Shown here in pieces: positions 27,501-38,985 of a stretch of 64,000 nucleotides of DNA. A model generated the notes under the pieces. It ran no database searches, had not been told where the DNA came from, and saw only the letters and a program-made list of their open reading frames with translations. Positions within the stretch are counted from its first letter, which is position 1. Each line of letters begins with the position of its first letter. Source of the DNA: Arabidopsis thaliana (Eukaryota; Streptophyta; Magnoliopsida; Brassicales; Brassicaceae); the NCBI RefSeq assembly GCF_000001735.4, contig NC_003070.9:6200001-6264000 (forward strand), given 5' to 3'. Position numbers and translations under genes: made by a program.

Positions 27501-27715
27501 ACAGTGAGAAGAACAGAGTGAAAGAAACATTTGAAACAACAGAAGTAGATCTAGCTGAAGTTCAAGATCATGTGAACATGACGACAAAGAGAGTGCGTGG
27601 AACAAAACCTAGAACCGAGAATTTCAAAGTGAAAACAAGCTGTAAAAGTTCAGAGAACAACAAGACTATAATCAAGAAGAAACACAGTATATTAGATTTC
27701 TTCCAGCGATTGTAA
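24539..27715 (+). CDS. EXO1B: Exonuclease 1-like 5'-3' nuclease (XPG/FEN superfamily)
   Basis: Structure-specific DNA nuclease of the EXO1 type, acting in mismatch repair and resection in the nucleus. Eleven exons: 24539-24616, 24751-24787, 24974-25148, 25246-25324, 25744-25788, 25866-26015, 26114-26228, 26314-26414, 26500-26597, 26681-26773 and 26953-27715, 577 aa. The N-terminal XPG block begins [10 protein letters not shown] and contains [11 protein letters not shown] with a catalytic Asp. The internal XPG block has [13 protein letters not shown] and [13 protein letters not shown] helix-hairpin-helix follows: [17 protein letters not shown]. The C-terminal half is low-complexity and charged and ends [11 protein letters not shown], a PCNA-interaction-like (PIP) motif. 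The third intron uses a GC donor (25149-25150). It matches At1g18090. Confidence 0.9.
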
Positions 27716-28048
27716 TCTCTTTAATTTTGGTATGTAATCTTTTCTTAGCTTCTTTATAACTCTTAATTTATGATTATTTGGAGAATATAGAGACGAACAC
27801 CATATATTATTACAAACAACTCCATATCAAAAAGACATAAAAAAGATACACATATTTGTAAGCCATATAGATAGAGCTACATAGATAGATTTAGCTATAA
27901 CCGGACTAATAGATAATGTGGTTTGATATATAATACCACATTTTTTGTCCGCTTTGGTTTTTTATAGGTAAAGGTTCCTTTCGGTTTTCAAACCAAAAAG
28001 TTCCGGATTTTTGGCTTATTTGTAGATGGTATTTGTTTACTTTTTGTA
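27716..28048. other. Convergent 3' region between EXO1-like gene and MFT
   Basis: Both genes end here. The AT-rich stretch should hold the two 3' UTRs. No other feature was seen. Confidence 0.45.
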
Positions 28049-30110
28049 CTAGCGTCTGCGTGAAGCAGGTTCCTTTTGGGCGTTGAAATAGACAGTGGCC
28101 ACAGGTAGACCAAGATCGAAATGTCCAGCGAACATTCGTGTGCTGAAATTGGCTCGTGATGGAGGCTGCTGCACCATCAGACCCACCGGTGAGTTTTGCC
28201 GGAAAAGTACCAATATGTAACGGTGAATCCCCACTGGTGGCCTTGGTTCCATGTATGGAAGTATCTCTTTTCCTGAATTTTAAAACATGGAATATTTCTC
28301 ATCGTATACTAATATAAAATAAATTAAGCAATAACTGTTTTCACTAGGAAACATGTACTAGTATTTTTCGTATCGTACAAAACTGCTATATTTTTTCATT
28401 GTGCTGTTTAAGGTTTCTTATAATATGACATGTGTAAGCTATTTAGTTGATATACAGCAATGCACACGCACGGACACACATGAGATGTTCGGTTTCAGAA
28501 GACACCACATGTCGTAAGTATAAGACATAGCTTGAAACATAGGAAAATTAAATAGTGACTCTAATTCTATATTCCTTATGTATAAATATAGTAGTTAAGA
28601 ACTGATCTAAACTACTCGGATTCATGTTTCTTAATAATAATGGAATTTGTTGAATTATGTCTCGTTTTATAAATTTTAGTGTAGGAAAGTACTTGGATAT
28701 GGCCAGCTAAAAAAATATAACAGAAGCAGCCTATTAGAGAGTTTAGGTATATGGTTTCGGACCTGAAATGTTCTCTAAGCAAGTAATGTTTATTCTTATA
28801 ATATTGATTTCATCATATCTAACCGAAAGCACCATGTCCAAAGATAATATGTTTAAATGAATAATTAAAATTAGTGTATCGGATTTGTCAATTAGATCTA
28901 AACACGTCATGATGGGCATAATTAACTATTACTATATTTTCTTAATGCCTTTCACACTAACGTCACTTTATTTATAAATTATAATGCATTAATATACAAA
29001 GCAATAAATCTGTTTACCGTCGTCAAAAAATATAGTAAAGAGCCAAAGACAATCCTAAAGTAAAGTCAAGTAATTGTATTCAAAATCGAAAACTTAGCTT
29101 TAATCTTTAGTATTCAATTCATACCTCTTGAGGGATTTGTGCCTCCGGGAATATCCACGACAATCCTGAAAATAAGAAATATAATTAATAGTGTTTTATT
29201 GCACCTTTATTTATACGTTAAATTGTTTACGTTGGTGTACAATTGCTTCACTAAAAAAAAAAAAAAAAAGAGTGCGTAACTTGGTACGCACCAGTGGACC
29301 CATTCTCTCATGTTCGGCTCGCTTGGGCTAGGTGCGTCCGGGTCAGTCATCACCTGCATGCATCGAAATATTTGCATTCACATACGGCCAATGAAATTGC
29401 AACACATGCAACACGTCGGTTAGCTCAGATAACTAATTAAACGTTATTTTTGTAATCAAAATTTCAGCTAAACCGTGACTAACACATTTAATTATGTGTT
29501 AGAAACTCATTGATATTTATCTATCTATTTTAATATAAAAATTACGTCAACATCTATGTGAGTGTACCAGTAAATATGTGTAAATAGTGCAGCACGTCTC
29601 AAAATTCATGGAAGTCTCTGCAAAGTTTGGTTTTTAGTATATCTAAATGTATTAAGAAAATAGATGTTAAATTAATAGATGCTTCAATGTAATAATATAT
29701 ATACATGTTTAAATTTAAACATTTCTTGAATAGAGATTGTGTTCGACTGCATTGAACCTCTTAGAAATGGTTTTGAAGTAATGTATGCATGCATGTTTCT
29801 ACTATAATGATGACGGTAAATCATGATGACGAGGAAGCATGTAAGGTATGTGCATATATACACATATATGTTTATAAATGCATAAATGGATATAGATGTG
29901 AGAAGATGAATATACGAGAGTGTAAAGCTCATCGGAATGGCCCGAGATGTTGACTTTTGGAGGATTGACTGCGGTGGAGGGTTTGATCTCGCAGCCGTTA
30001 GTGATGTGTTTGGGGCCAAAGTAGACAGACATATTGGCGGTTGGGATGAACATGTCCAACACATCTCCGATCACTCTTCCGACCACCAAAGGATCAACAG
30101 AAGCCGCCAT
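28049..30110 (-). CDS. MFT: MOTHER OF FT AND TFL1, phosphatidylethanolamine-binding protein
   Basis: PEBP-family regulator. In Arabidopsis, MFT acts in seeds in the ABA/GA control of germination. Four exons right to left: 29916-30110, 29292-29353, 29125-29165 and 28049-28272, 173 aa. The exon pattern (62 and 41 nt middle exons) is the one conserved throughout the FT/TFL1/MFT family. Motifs: DPDAPSPSEPNMREWVHWIV (ligand-pocket motif) and PPVGIHRYILVLF. The proline near the C-terminus and ending typical of MFT (NAQKEPASRRR) separate it from FT and TFL1. It matches At1g18100. Introns 1 and 3 are long and AT-rich; intron 2 holds a poly-A run near 29255. Confidence 0.95.
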
Positions 30111-32028
30111 CGATCAGCGGGGAGGGAGATATATATAGAGAGAGAGAGAAACAGAGAGGTTCTTATTTTAAAAGAATCGTTGTTTTGTTTTGTCGCATGT
30201 CCGAATTCGGATGGGCATCTATGTCATGGTTTATATAGGAAATAATTTCCTTACATCAAGTTTTTTTTTTTTCTGTCGTACATCAAGAAATATTTAATAA
30301 TAGCATCGACAAATACAATGAATTTGAAGCACGTTGGCGATAATTTCCTCTTTCTTCGCTATTCACTATTTATTTCCACGTTAATTATTTTAATGTTTTT
30401 TTCGAATTAATTATTTTAGTTTATGTAAAAATAACAATAATTTAGTTTTCAAACGAAATATCTATTGCAGCTGTAAAATGTATAAGTTATTAAGAAGAAA
30501 TATATATCTTCGAAATGTATTTCATATATTTATTTTAAATAACATGTTAATATTTTTTATATTAGCAATAATATAAAAAAGAAAAGATAAACGAACTATT
30601 ACGATGCGTTATTTTGTCATATATAATTATATATTGTTTGCTTTACTGCAAAAATTATTTTGTATAAAATTTTAAATGAATAAGTTCTTAAAAATAAAAA
30701 TATATCTTCAAAATTCATTTTGTATATAGTACATGTTAGTATTTTTTATAGTAACAACAATATAAAAAGAAAAAGATAAACAAACTATTATGATGTGTTA
30801 TTTTGTCGTATATAGTCACGTGTTGCATGATTAGCCCGCAAAATTTGTTTTGTATAATTAAACTAAAATCTTATAAGAAAAATATTAAAGAAAACTATGT
30901 ATAATATAATTATAAAATTCAAATATTTATAATAAAAAATACATAAAAAACAAACTATTATGTGCGTTATTTTGTCGTTAATAGTAAAAATTTATATTCG
31001 TGTCGTATGATTTATGGTCGGTCGCATATTCATCGTAAAGAATAAGAAGCGTTATAAAATAAAGTATTAAAATATTAAAGATACTTTTTTTTGTTGATAC
31101 ATTACAATGAAAGAATCAAAACTAATTTTTGCTTTATGTTAAAAAAAATGTTTAAAACAACAGAAGAACATGTTAAGTTGCAGTCACACCTCTTTTTAAG
31201 CAATTTATCCGGAAAAAAACTTTAAAATTGTCATCGCTTCGTCTAATTTCTTTAGCTTCAATGATTTGATTGAATAGATAGACCAAAAATTATACACTAC
31301 AATGTATCTTTTATATTTGTAACATTCATTTATCATAGAACCATTTGTATAGGTTTTAAATTTAACACTGTAAACATGAAATATTTATCTTCTTAGAAGA
31401 AGAAAAAAGATGCCTTAAGTATTATACCCATTTATAGAAAAATTAATGTTTTCGGGGCCATTTACAATATAGTTTTGGCTTGGTTGTAATGAGCGAGAGG
31501 AAGAAGAAACAAAAGGAAAAGGTTAAAAGAAACTTTGGTCGGATTAGTGTAACCTATAGGCCATGCATAGGCCATTTGAAACTCCTTTGCATTCACAATT
31601 ATGATACGTGTCGTGTCTTCGTCTCAGCTGTTACCCACGATCCCTTTTGTTCCTCGTGCCACGTGACATCATTTCTGCCGTCGGTTAGGAGGATCATCCC
31701 TTCCACGTGGACTATCCTTGTGGTACTCGATCGATTGGTAAACTAATTCTTACTGGTGGTAACTCTTGTAAACTTTTATAAGTTTTTTTTTTGGAACTCA
31801 TGTACACGTCACATGTGAGTATAAACTTTATTATTATTTGCATAAAACTCAAAAGGAAACCGTGAATTTCATGCCAATTTGGTTTGTTTAGGTTCGGATC
31901 TCAAACAAAGTAAATAATTTGCAACGTCCAATCGCGTAGAATAATCAGGAGGAACAAAACACGAGACGTGAGTTTCCTTATTAAAAGCCTAATCAAAGGC
32001 GTCGAATATTTTCATCTCTTCAACAACA
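30111..32028. other. Gene-poor AT-rich region, MFT promoter to GDSL pseudogene
   Basis: It holds the MFT promoter (right of 30110), a diverged tandem repeat (listed separately) and AT-rich sequence without a credible gene. An open frame at 31480-31746 has a basic N-terminus but no recognisable domain. I do not call it a gene. Confidence 0.45.
30478..31010. repeat. Diverged tandem repeat, about three units of 150-190 bp
   Basis: Three related blocks follow each other, roughly 30478-30670, 30671-30860 and 30861-31010. Each carries the same core: an AT-rich lead, then gataaac[ga]aactatta, then tgcgttattttgtcg with small changes. The third unit is shortened. Identity is visibly partial, so the array is old. 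No terminal repeats mark it as a known transposon. Confidence 0.6.
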
Positions 32029-33869
32029 ATGTATAGAGTATATAAGAACAACAAGTTCATTCTCATCTCCATCCCTCGCATAACTAATAAGCTATGGCAA
32101 AAAAACTGTAATTTGGTCATTCTTCTAGGGGTATTATTGGTATTAACCCTCTTCCATGATCCGATCATTGTCGCTGCCCTCGGCGGTGAGAGTAATCCGG
32201 CGGTAGGACTGTTCACTTTTGGAGACTCTTACTTTGACGGTGGAAACAAAATGTTTAATTTGTAAGCAAATTTCAACATCCTCCCCAAAGCTTTTGGCCG
32301 TACGGGAAATCCCGCGATGACCCCAACGGCAAGTTTTCTGACGGCCGCATAGTCCCTGACTTTATCGGTACGTTACAGTTACATATTTGTACATTCCTAC
32401 GTACTTATACTTTTTTCCAACTTATTATGCGTTCTCTTCTAAAATCTACTATGCATATCGACCGATCCACGATATAAAATTCAAATTGGAAACGGTAGTT
32501 TATGATTGATTACTAACAATCGTTTTATTGCAAATTTATTATTTTGTGATCCATGATAAAGCTGAATTCATGGGCATTCCGGAAGAGATCCCACCAGTAT
32601 TTAAAACAGCCGTTGATGTTTTACGTGGAGCCAGTTTTGGCGTCGCCGATGCTTCTATTCTTGGCTATCCGGCAACATCCGTACGTAAGCCAGCCATCGT
32701 CCAATTTATTTCCTGTCGATTTTTTGTATTAGTATTTTAATCACAAATCGTATATGTATGTAGATGACACTAAATCAGCAAGTCGATAATTTTAGAAGTA
32801 TGAAATCAAATTGGATCGACGATTTCATTGGAAGGTCACTGTTTATGATTTACATTGGTACCGAAGATAAATTAAACTTTACCAAGAACAAACCAAATGC
32901 AGCAAGCATTTGTCATTTCCGCTATTAATCAATTGAAGTCCGACATCAACGTACGTTGCTGATAAATATATATATATATATATATACGATAACATTAGTT
33001 ACATAACACGTTAATTAACAAAACAATACCGAAAATTTGCTTATTTTTTTGGACGAAAATTTGTTTAAAATATTTAAGCTAAAAATTAAATTTGAATTCA
33101 TAATTTTTTTTCCAACTAATTCTGAGATAAAAAAAAAATTATTTAATCTATATATTAAAATTTAATGAAATAATATTTCTAAATATTTCTAAAAAAATCT
33201 ATCACTTAATAAAGTTTAATTTTTACTTTTTGGACAACATTTTGTTTAAAAATATTTAAGATAATAATTATCTTTAAAATTATTAGTTACATCAAATTTT
33301 AATTTATGACTTTTTTTGTTTTAAGTTTAATTTTGTTTTTAGTTATTCTTAAATTTTAATGAGGCTATTTTAATACTTTTATATATTAAAATTAATTGTT
33401 TAAAAAAAGAAAAAAGGATAGAGTATTTTTCAAATGAAAACCCAAAAAGAAGGAATTTTTCAAAATTTACTCTTATATAATTCACTATACATATACATAC
33501 TAACATTTTTAAATTTGCAGTTGTTACACTCTTTAAAAGCGAGTAAATTCGCGATTCAATTGCTAGCTCGTTGGGTTGCTTACCAATATCGAGACAAGAA
33601 TACAAGACAGGGCAACGAGTGTTACGAGCCACTCAACGATTTAGTCAAACAACACAACGAGAAGATTGGTCCAATGTTGAACGACCTTGCTAAAACAAAT
33701 CCCGGACGGACGTCACAACACTGAGAAGGCACAATGCTCATCTTTTCTTTGGAGCTGACGCTAACGTCGTTCAGCCAATGACCCTTCGTGAGCTTATTGT
33801 CTATCCTATTAATGAGCCTATGCGTGAGTATTGGCAACCAATCGGCTCCACCATCACAACTGATGGGTA
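32029..33869 (+). pseudogene. GDSL-lipase-like (myrosinase-associated/ESM1-type) pseudogene
   Basis: SGNH hydrolase relative of the Brassicaceae 'modified GDSL' group (MVP1, ESM1, myrosinase-associated proteins), normally secretory. A start at 32029, a hydrophobic signal-like segment and the block I FTFGDSYFDGGN are followed by a stop (TAA at 32262-32264). A one-base frameshift comes next, before [19 protein letters not shown]. Exon 2 carries AEFMGIPEEIPPVFKTA. Exon 3 has a second frameshift near 32905-32910, before QQAFVISAINQLKSDIN. The next exon (from about 33522) is intact until LAKTNPG. There it jumps in another frame to GRHNTEK and, after a further gap, to the C-terminal block LFFGADANVVQPMTLRELIVYP, stopping at 33867-33869. 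Several independent lesions make this a clear pseudogene. It probably corresponds to At1g18120. Confidence 0.85.
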
Positions 33870-33936
33870 AAGACGTACGACTATACTAATTATAATGTTT
33901 TCTCTTCTTGTTCTCTTGTCTTTTATTTATAAATAA

Positions 33937-35098
33937 CTAGATAAGACCCGCCTAAATAGGCGGGTGTAAGATGTAAATGTAATTTTTATCGATAATATTT
34001 AAATTTTGAATAGTAAAATAATAGTCGATACATTGTTCTTATAATTTTGAATAGTAAAATAGTAGTCTTATGCATTTTATTTTGTTATACCCATTCAGTC
34101 TTATTGATGATATTTGAAGTCTAAATAGTAACCTACACACTTTTTTATATTATAATTTAGTATTTAGAAGAAAAAATAAATTTTTATCTTATACATTCAA
34201 TTTTGTAATACAATTTAACTATCTATTTCATAAAAAACTCGATTTTAATTCTACACACTTCATCTTACTTGATAATGATTTCATGTCAAAATAATATATA
34301 TATATATATATATATGAGATCAAATCTATATCTTAGTTAATATTAAAATTATTAACAATTAACAAAACATAATTCATAATAATAAAACATTTGCTAATAC
34401 CATATATATTAAAAATTTGACCAATAACATATATAATTTTTTTTTTTTGTTAATTTTCCTTTTGGTTAAGAAAAATAAAATGTAATATTTTTTAGATATA
34501 GACATATGAATTAGTATATGTTAATAATGATTTATTTTTTAGTTTTCTATTTCTTTAAGAAGAAAAAAGTTAATTGATTTCTTTTTAAGTATTTCTATTT
34601 CTTTAAGAAGAAAAAAGTTAATTATTTTCTTACACATGTCAACATCTGATTGATAGATTTGACACGTGGCAAAATCGTATGAGTTAGTAACTTTGAAAAC
34701 CATACTTTATATAATAAGATATTAAAAATTATTAACAATTAACAAAACATAATTCATAATAATAAAACATTTGTTAATACCATATATATTAAAAATTTGA
34801 CCAATAACATATATAATTTTTTTTTTTGTTAATTTTCCTTTTGGTTAAGAAAAATAAAATGTAAGATTTTTTAGATATAGAAATATGAATTAGTATATGT
34901 TAATAATGATTTATTTTTTAGTTTTCTATTTCTTTAAGAAGAAAAAAGTTAATTGATTTCTTTTTTAGTATTTCTATTTCTTTAAGAAGAAAAAAGTTAA
35001 TTATTTTCTTACACATGTCAACATCTGATCGATAGACTTGACATGTGGCATAATCTTATGAGTTAGTAACTTTGAAAACCATACTTCATATAATAAGA
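33937..35098 (-). mobile_element. Non-autonomous Helitron (minus orientation)
   Basis: On the minus strand the element begins TCTTATTATATGAAG (right edge 35098) and ends with a hairpin followed by TCTTATCTAG (left edge 33937). The hairpin at 33946-33965 is a perfect inverted repeat, ACCCGCCTA and its complement. TC at the 5' end, CTRR at the 3' end, a terminal hairpin, and insertion between A and T (a flanking A on the 5' side, T on the 3' side) are the hallmarks of Helitrons. There is no Rep/helicase frame, so it is non-autonomous. The interior is very AT-rich, with a (TA)n run near 34296-34312. Confidence 0.85.
34341..35098. repeat. Direct tandem duplication of the Helitron 5' terminal segment (2 x 379 bp)
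   Basis: Copy 1 (34341-34719) and copy 2 (34720-35098) are nearly identical. Both contain the runs attaacaattaacaaaac and gacacgtgg/gacatgtgg, and both end in cat-act-t(t/c)-atataataaga. That end is the reverse complement of a Helitron 5' terminus, so the element carries two 5' termini head to tail. Each copy also contains a smaller internal duplication around the string tttctttaagaagaaaaaag. Confidence 0.88.
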
Positions 35099-36599
35099 TT
35101 TGTCGTTTACAATAATATAAGATGCATGCTTGTTGACAAAAGAAAGCAAGTTCGAAATATGTTAGAATAGAGCTATTTTAAAGGTTTCTTCTGGATCGTT
35201 TGAAATATACAAGATCGTTCGAAGGCACAATGCTCATCTTTTCTGTAGAGATATATCGTTTGCAATATACAAGATTGTTAACCTAATTAAGCTCATATTT
35301 GATAAGTTGAAGTGTTCGACAATCTTCTTTATTGTTTCCATTCTTGTCTTTTCTTCCTTTATTTTATTATTATTTTTTCTATAGTGTCTAATCTTTTTTC
35401 TTTCTTTACAACAATTCTGTTCCATTTTATTTTAGGGGTTTAATTAGAAAATTTGGTATTTTAATAATTATTTTTTAGTTGAAATATTTTAATAATGAAT
35501 TAAATGAGTACTATTTTATAAAATGTTGAAAAAATACCTTAGATATATTTCCCAATATGTATAGATATAATTATATCTTTATGTTCTTTTTGGGGCAAAA
35601 AATCTACATTTTCTATACTAATCGTTTATTGCTTTAATTATAATAAACTATAAATGGTTGTTATGAAATAGTAATAACTTGTTAGTTTCATAATAATTTA
35701 AAGTTAATATATTAAAATATCAAAAATTCCTATTTGTTGGGAAAAAAGACACCCCCATGGCCCATAGTACGCTTCAAAATTAAAAACAAGGTCTCCCTCC
35801 CTGAAACTCCAAAGTCCGAAACTAAAACCTATCGACGTCCGTCTCACAACTTTTTACAAATTTCTCATCGTCTTCGTTCTCTGCTGCTCCACCAATGTCG
35901 AAGAATCATCCCGATGAGGATGAAACAAACCTATCCTCTGCCGTGAACCTCAATTTATAGGATGTATCTTTGAAAAAACATTCAGAATTTTTTGGGCCCT
36001 TTTCAATAGCATTTTTTTTGACAAAGCGCAATGTTAAATACGAGGATTGGGGCTAACCTTCACCAGTTTGACGAGCTTGTGTGGATTACGTAAGCGTACC
36101 TCGCGGTTTATGTCGAAGAATAGTTCCTTAGTCACATACATCCCTTATTTGGCGTTTGCGAGTTTCTTGCAATAGTAAATTACCGTCTCAACGGCAGAGC
36201 CGGTCTGTCATGCAAAAATGCCTTATGAAAATAAACAAATTGTGTCTTTTATTTGTTTGCATAATCACAAATAATAATAATATATAAAAGTTATACTAAA
36301 ACTTTATAGAACATTTTTTATAACATTTTATAAGCGTTTTGTAAGTAAAAAAGAGGGAAAAAAACAAAATTATATTTTTAAATATAGCTCTATTTAGATT
36401 TTTGCCTACAAAACTATTCATCAAATTCACGTAATCGAGTTTTTCAAACATTGTTGTCTTAATGGATAATAAAGTCAATTCATTTCTTTGATTAATCAAA
36501 ACAATTTTTTTTGTTATGTAAACAAAGTTCAACCACTTTACATTAGAAAGTTGAAAAATTCTTTCTAATGCCCTTTTCATAATGCCCCTTTTCAACTCT
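35099..36599. other. AT-rich intergenic region with a short captured duplicate
   Basis: No gene is supported. A 24-bp string at 35221-35244 is an exact copy of part of the GDSL pseudogene (33725-33748). A less AT-rich patch at about 36010-36210 may be an eroded transposon or gene fragment that I cannot name. Confidence 0.4.
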
Positions 36600-37760
36600 A
36601 CCCTTTTGTTTTATCCATTTTCATTTATACCCTCTTTAAATTTTTAATGACCATTTTACCCCTATTTAAAAATTATTTTAGGTTAACAAAATAAAATATT
36701 AATATTTTTTCGTCTAAAATATTCTAAAATAAATTTCCCGCCAAAATTTTCCCGCAAAACTTTTTCGAAAAAAAAATTCCCGCCAAATTTTTTTTTCAAA
36801 AATTTCTTTCCCGCATTTTTTTTTTTGGCGGGAAATAGATTTACAAGGGATTTTAAAAGGGTTTTAAAAGATTTACAAGGGATTTTAAAAGGAGTTTTAA
36901 AAGATTTACAAGAGATTTTAAAAGATTTACAAGGGATTTTAAAAGGTTTTTAACAGATTTACAAGGGATTTTAAAAGGTTTTTAACAGATTTACAAGGGA
37001 TTTTAAAAGGGTTTTAAAATATTTAAAAGGAATTTTAAAGGGCTTTAAAAGATTAACAAAGGTTTTTTTAAAATTTTTAAAGGGTTTAAAGTGTTTTAAA
37101 AGATTTATAAGGGATTTTAAAAAATTTACAAAGGTTTTTTAAAGGGTTTAAAAGTGTTTTAAAAGATTTATAAGGAATTTTAAAAGATTTACAAGATATT
37201 TTTAAAGGGTTTAAATGAGTTTTAAAAGATGTACAAGGGTTTTTAAAAGATTTTCAAAGAATTTACAAGAAGATCCTTTAAAATCCATTGTAAATCTTTT
37301 AAAACCTTTTTTAAATCCCTTGTAAATCTTTTAAAACCCTTTTAAAATATCTTGTAAATCTTTTAAAACCCTTTTAAAATCCCTTGTAAATTTATTTCTA
37401 GCCAAAAAAAATTTACAAGGATTTTTAAAAGCATTTTTTCGGCTGAGAAAATATTTGTTACGAAAAAAAATTTGGTGGGAATTTTTTTTTTAGCGGGAAA
37501 AAAGTTTGGCGGAAATATTTTTTTGGCGGAAAAAAAAATTTTTGGCGCCAAAAAATCGGCGGGAAAAATAATTTTGGCGCCAAAAATCGGCGGGAAAAAT
37601 AAATTTTGGCGCCAAAAAATTGGCGGAAAAAATTCAGTTTCCAATTACATGTTCCTATTAGATGAGGGTAATATAATCATTTTGTTCAAGGGAAGGGATA
37701 TTTTTAAAAATGAACAACATAATAGGGTATTGTTACAAAATGGTAGTAAATAAATGGTAG
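36600..37760. repeat. Fold-back minisatellite element
   Basis: The left arm (about 36735-36835) has repeated cccgccaaaa-type blocks. The right arm (about 37470-37635) has the complementary ggcgggaaaa-type blocks, including ggcgccaaaaa repeats. Between them lies an array (about 36838-37265) of a unit near 32 bp, built from atttacaagggattttaaaa and gggttttaaaag. The last part (about 37270-37395) carries the same unit in inverted orientation. The whole can fold into one long imperfect hairpin. Edges are uncertain and I did not find a target-site duplication. It could be a MULE-related or other non-autonomous element. Confidence 0.7.
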
Positions 37761-38092
37761 TTTTACAAATCTCCCAATTTTTTATTTTTAATCAAAGTTT
37801 TAGAATTTAACGTTTTATTTTTCTTAAATAAACTAAACTAAATTCATTAAGAAAACATTTTATTAATTTAAAGATGTTAAAGAAAGATAGTGAATGAAAA
37901 GCTTAACAAAAGTAAATATATAGAAAATGCCTATATTTGTTTTTATTTAAAACATAAAAGAAAGTGCCTATATTCCAGTGTGCTACTATACAGGTTTGGC
38001 TCCCAAACTCTTTTTTTTTTTTTTTTTTCTATTCCCTGCATTTCTCTTGGCAGTTTATTTAGTGTGTCGTTTCTGCTGTTGCCTAATATCAG

Positions 38093-38799
38093 GTTGATTT
38101 TCACCTTCGTGATCGCTTCAAACTAGAATATTCAGCTGAGAATGAAACTATGATAGAGAGATCTGTGCTGATACATAGAGCGGTGTTGAGCTCTGTTGAG
38201 CGTCTTTTTGCCATATTGTTGGAACAGTACAAAGGAAAATTCCCCTTCTGGCTTAGTCCCCGCCAGGCCATAGTTTGCTCTGTTTCAGAGGATTATCGTT
38301 CCTACGCAGACAAGGTTATACATTCATGACTGTACTCTTAACGAGTTTACTTGCAGAGTCTTATTATATCTCTCTTCCTAATTTCCTTTGTTTGCGTATA
38401 TTCAAACAGGTGAGAGATCAAATTCACGAAGCTGGCTACTATGTTGATGTTGACACAACGGATAGAAACGTCAGTGACAAGGTAACTGTTACAAGGTCCC
38501 TGAGCACAAACCATTGAGGTTTATGTTCCCGTATACATTTTGAATGATGATTGTGGTTGTGAGTAGGTGCAAGAAGCTCAGGTTGCACACTACAACTACA
38601 TACTAGTCGTGGGTGATGAAGAGGCTAGAACGGGACAGGTTAGAATCCAGTTTTGCTCATTCCATTAAATGTCTGTGCATCAAGCCTCTCTCACAAACAT
38701 GGTTTTTGTTGTCAGGTGACTGTTTGGCTTAGAGACGAAATGATGAGCATCGAGACTCTGTCGGATGAATTCAAATTGAAGACGGCCAACTTTCTTTGA
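38093..38799 (+). CDS. Stand-alone C-terminal fragment of threonyl-tRNA synthetase
   Basis: It resembles the end of the class II core and the anticodon-binding domain of cytosolic/mitochondrial ThrRS. Exons: 38093-38314, 38410-38481, 38567-38638 and 38716-38799, all with good borders and an open frame. Segments include DFHLRDRFKLEYSAENET, HRAVLSSVERLFAILLEQY, PFWLSPRQAIVCSVSEDY (start of the anticodon-binding domain), VRDQIHEAGYYVDVDTTDRN and FKLKTANFL at the end. The N-terminal editing domain and class II motifs 1 and 2 are absent; upstream is AT-rich repeat DNA. It cannot be an active synthetase. It matches At1g18130. It is either a truncated duplicate in decay with its frame still open, or a small tRNA-binding protein. 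A start codon is not obvious; an upstream exon is possible. Confidence 0.75.
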
Positions 38800-38985
38800 G
38801 ACCCTTTTATTTGTGTCTAGTGATCATAAGAACGTGGATATTTGGAAAATATGTTTCTATTAAGAATTCACAAACCATTTTGACAATTAAAACCAAAAAA
38901 GACAATCTATATTTATATTTAAACACTCTTAATTAGCGAAACCAAAACCCTAACAAAACCAGGTAATAATAATAGAAGACATTTT

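Noticed and set aside
31480-31746. 88-codon plus-strand frame in the MFT-GDSL spacer
   Set aside because: Basic N-terminus, then mixed sequence without motif, and no splice partners.
37363-37753. Repetitive open frames (FFPPIF and GGKNIF types) in the fold-back element
   Set aside because: They are translations of the ggcgggaaaa repeats on both strands and are not genes.
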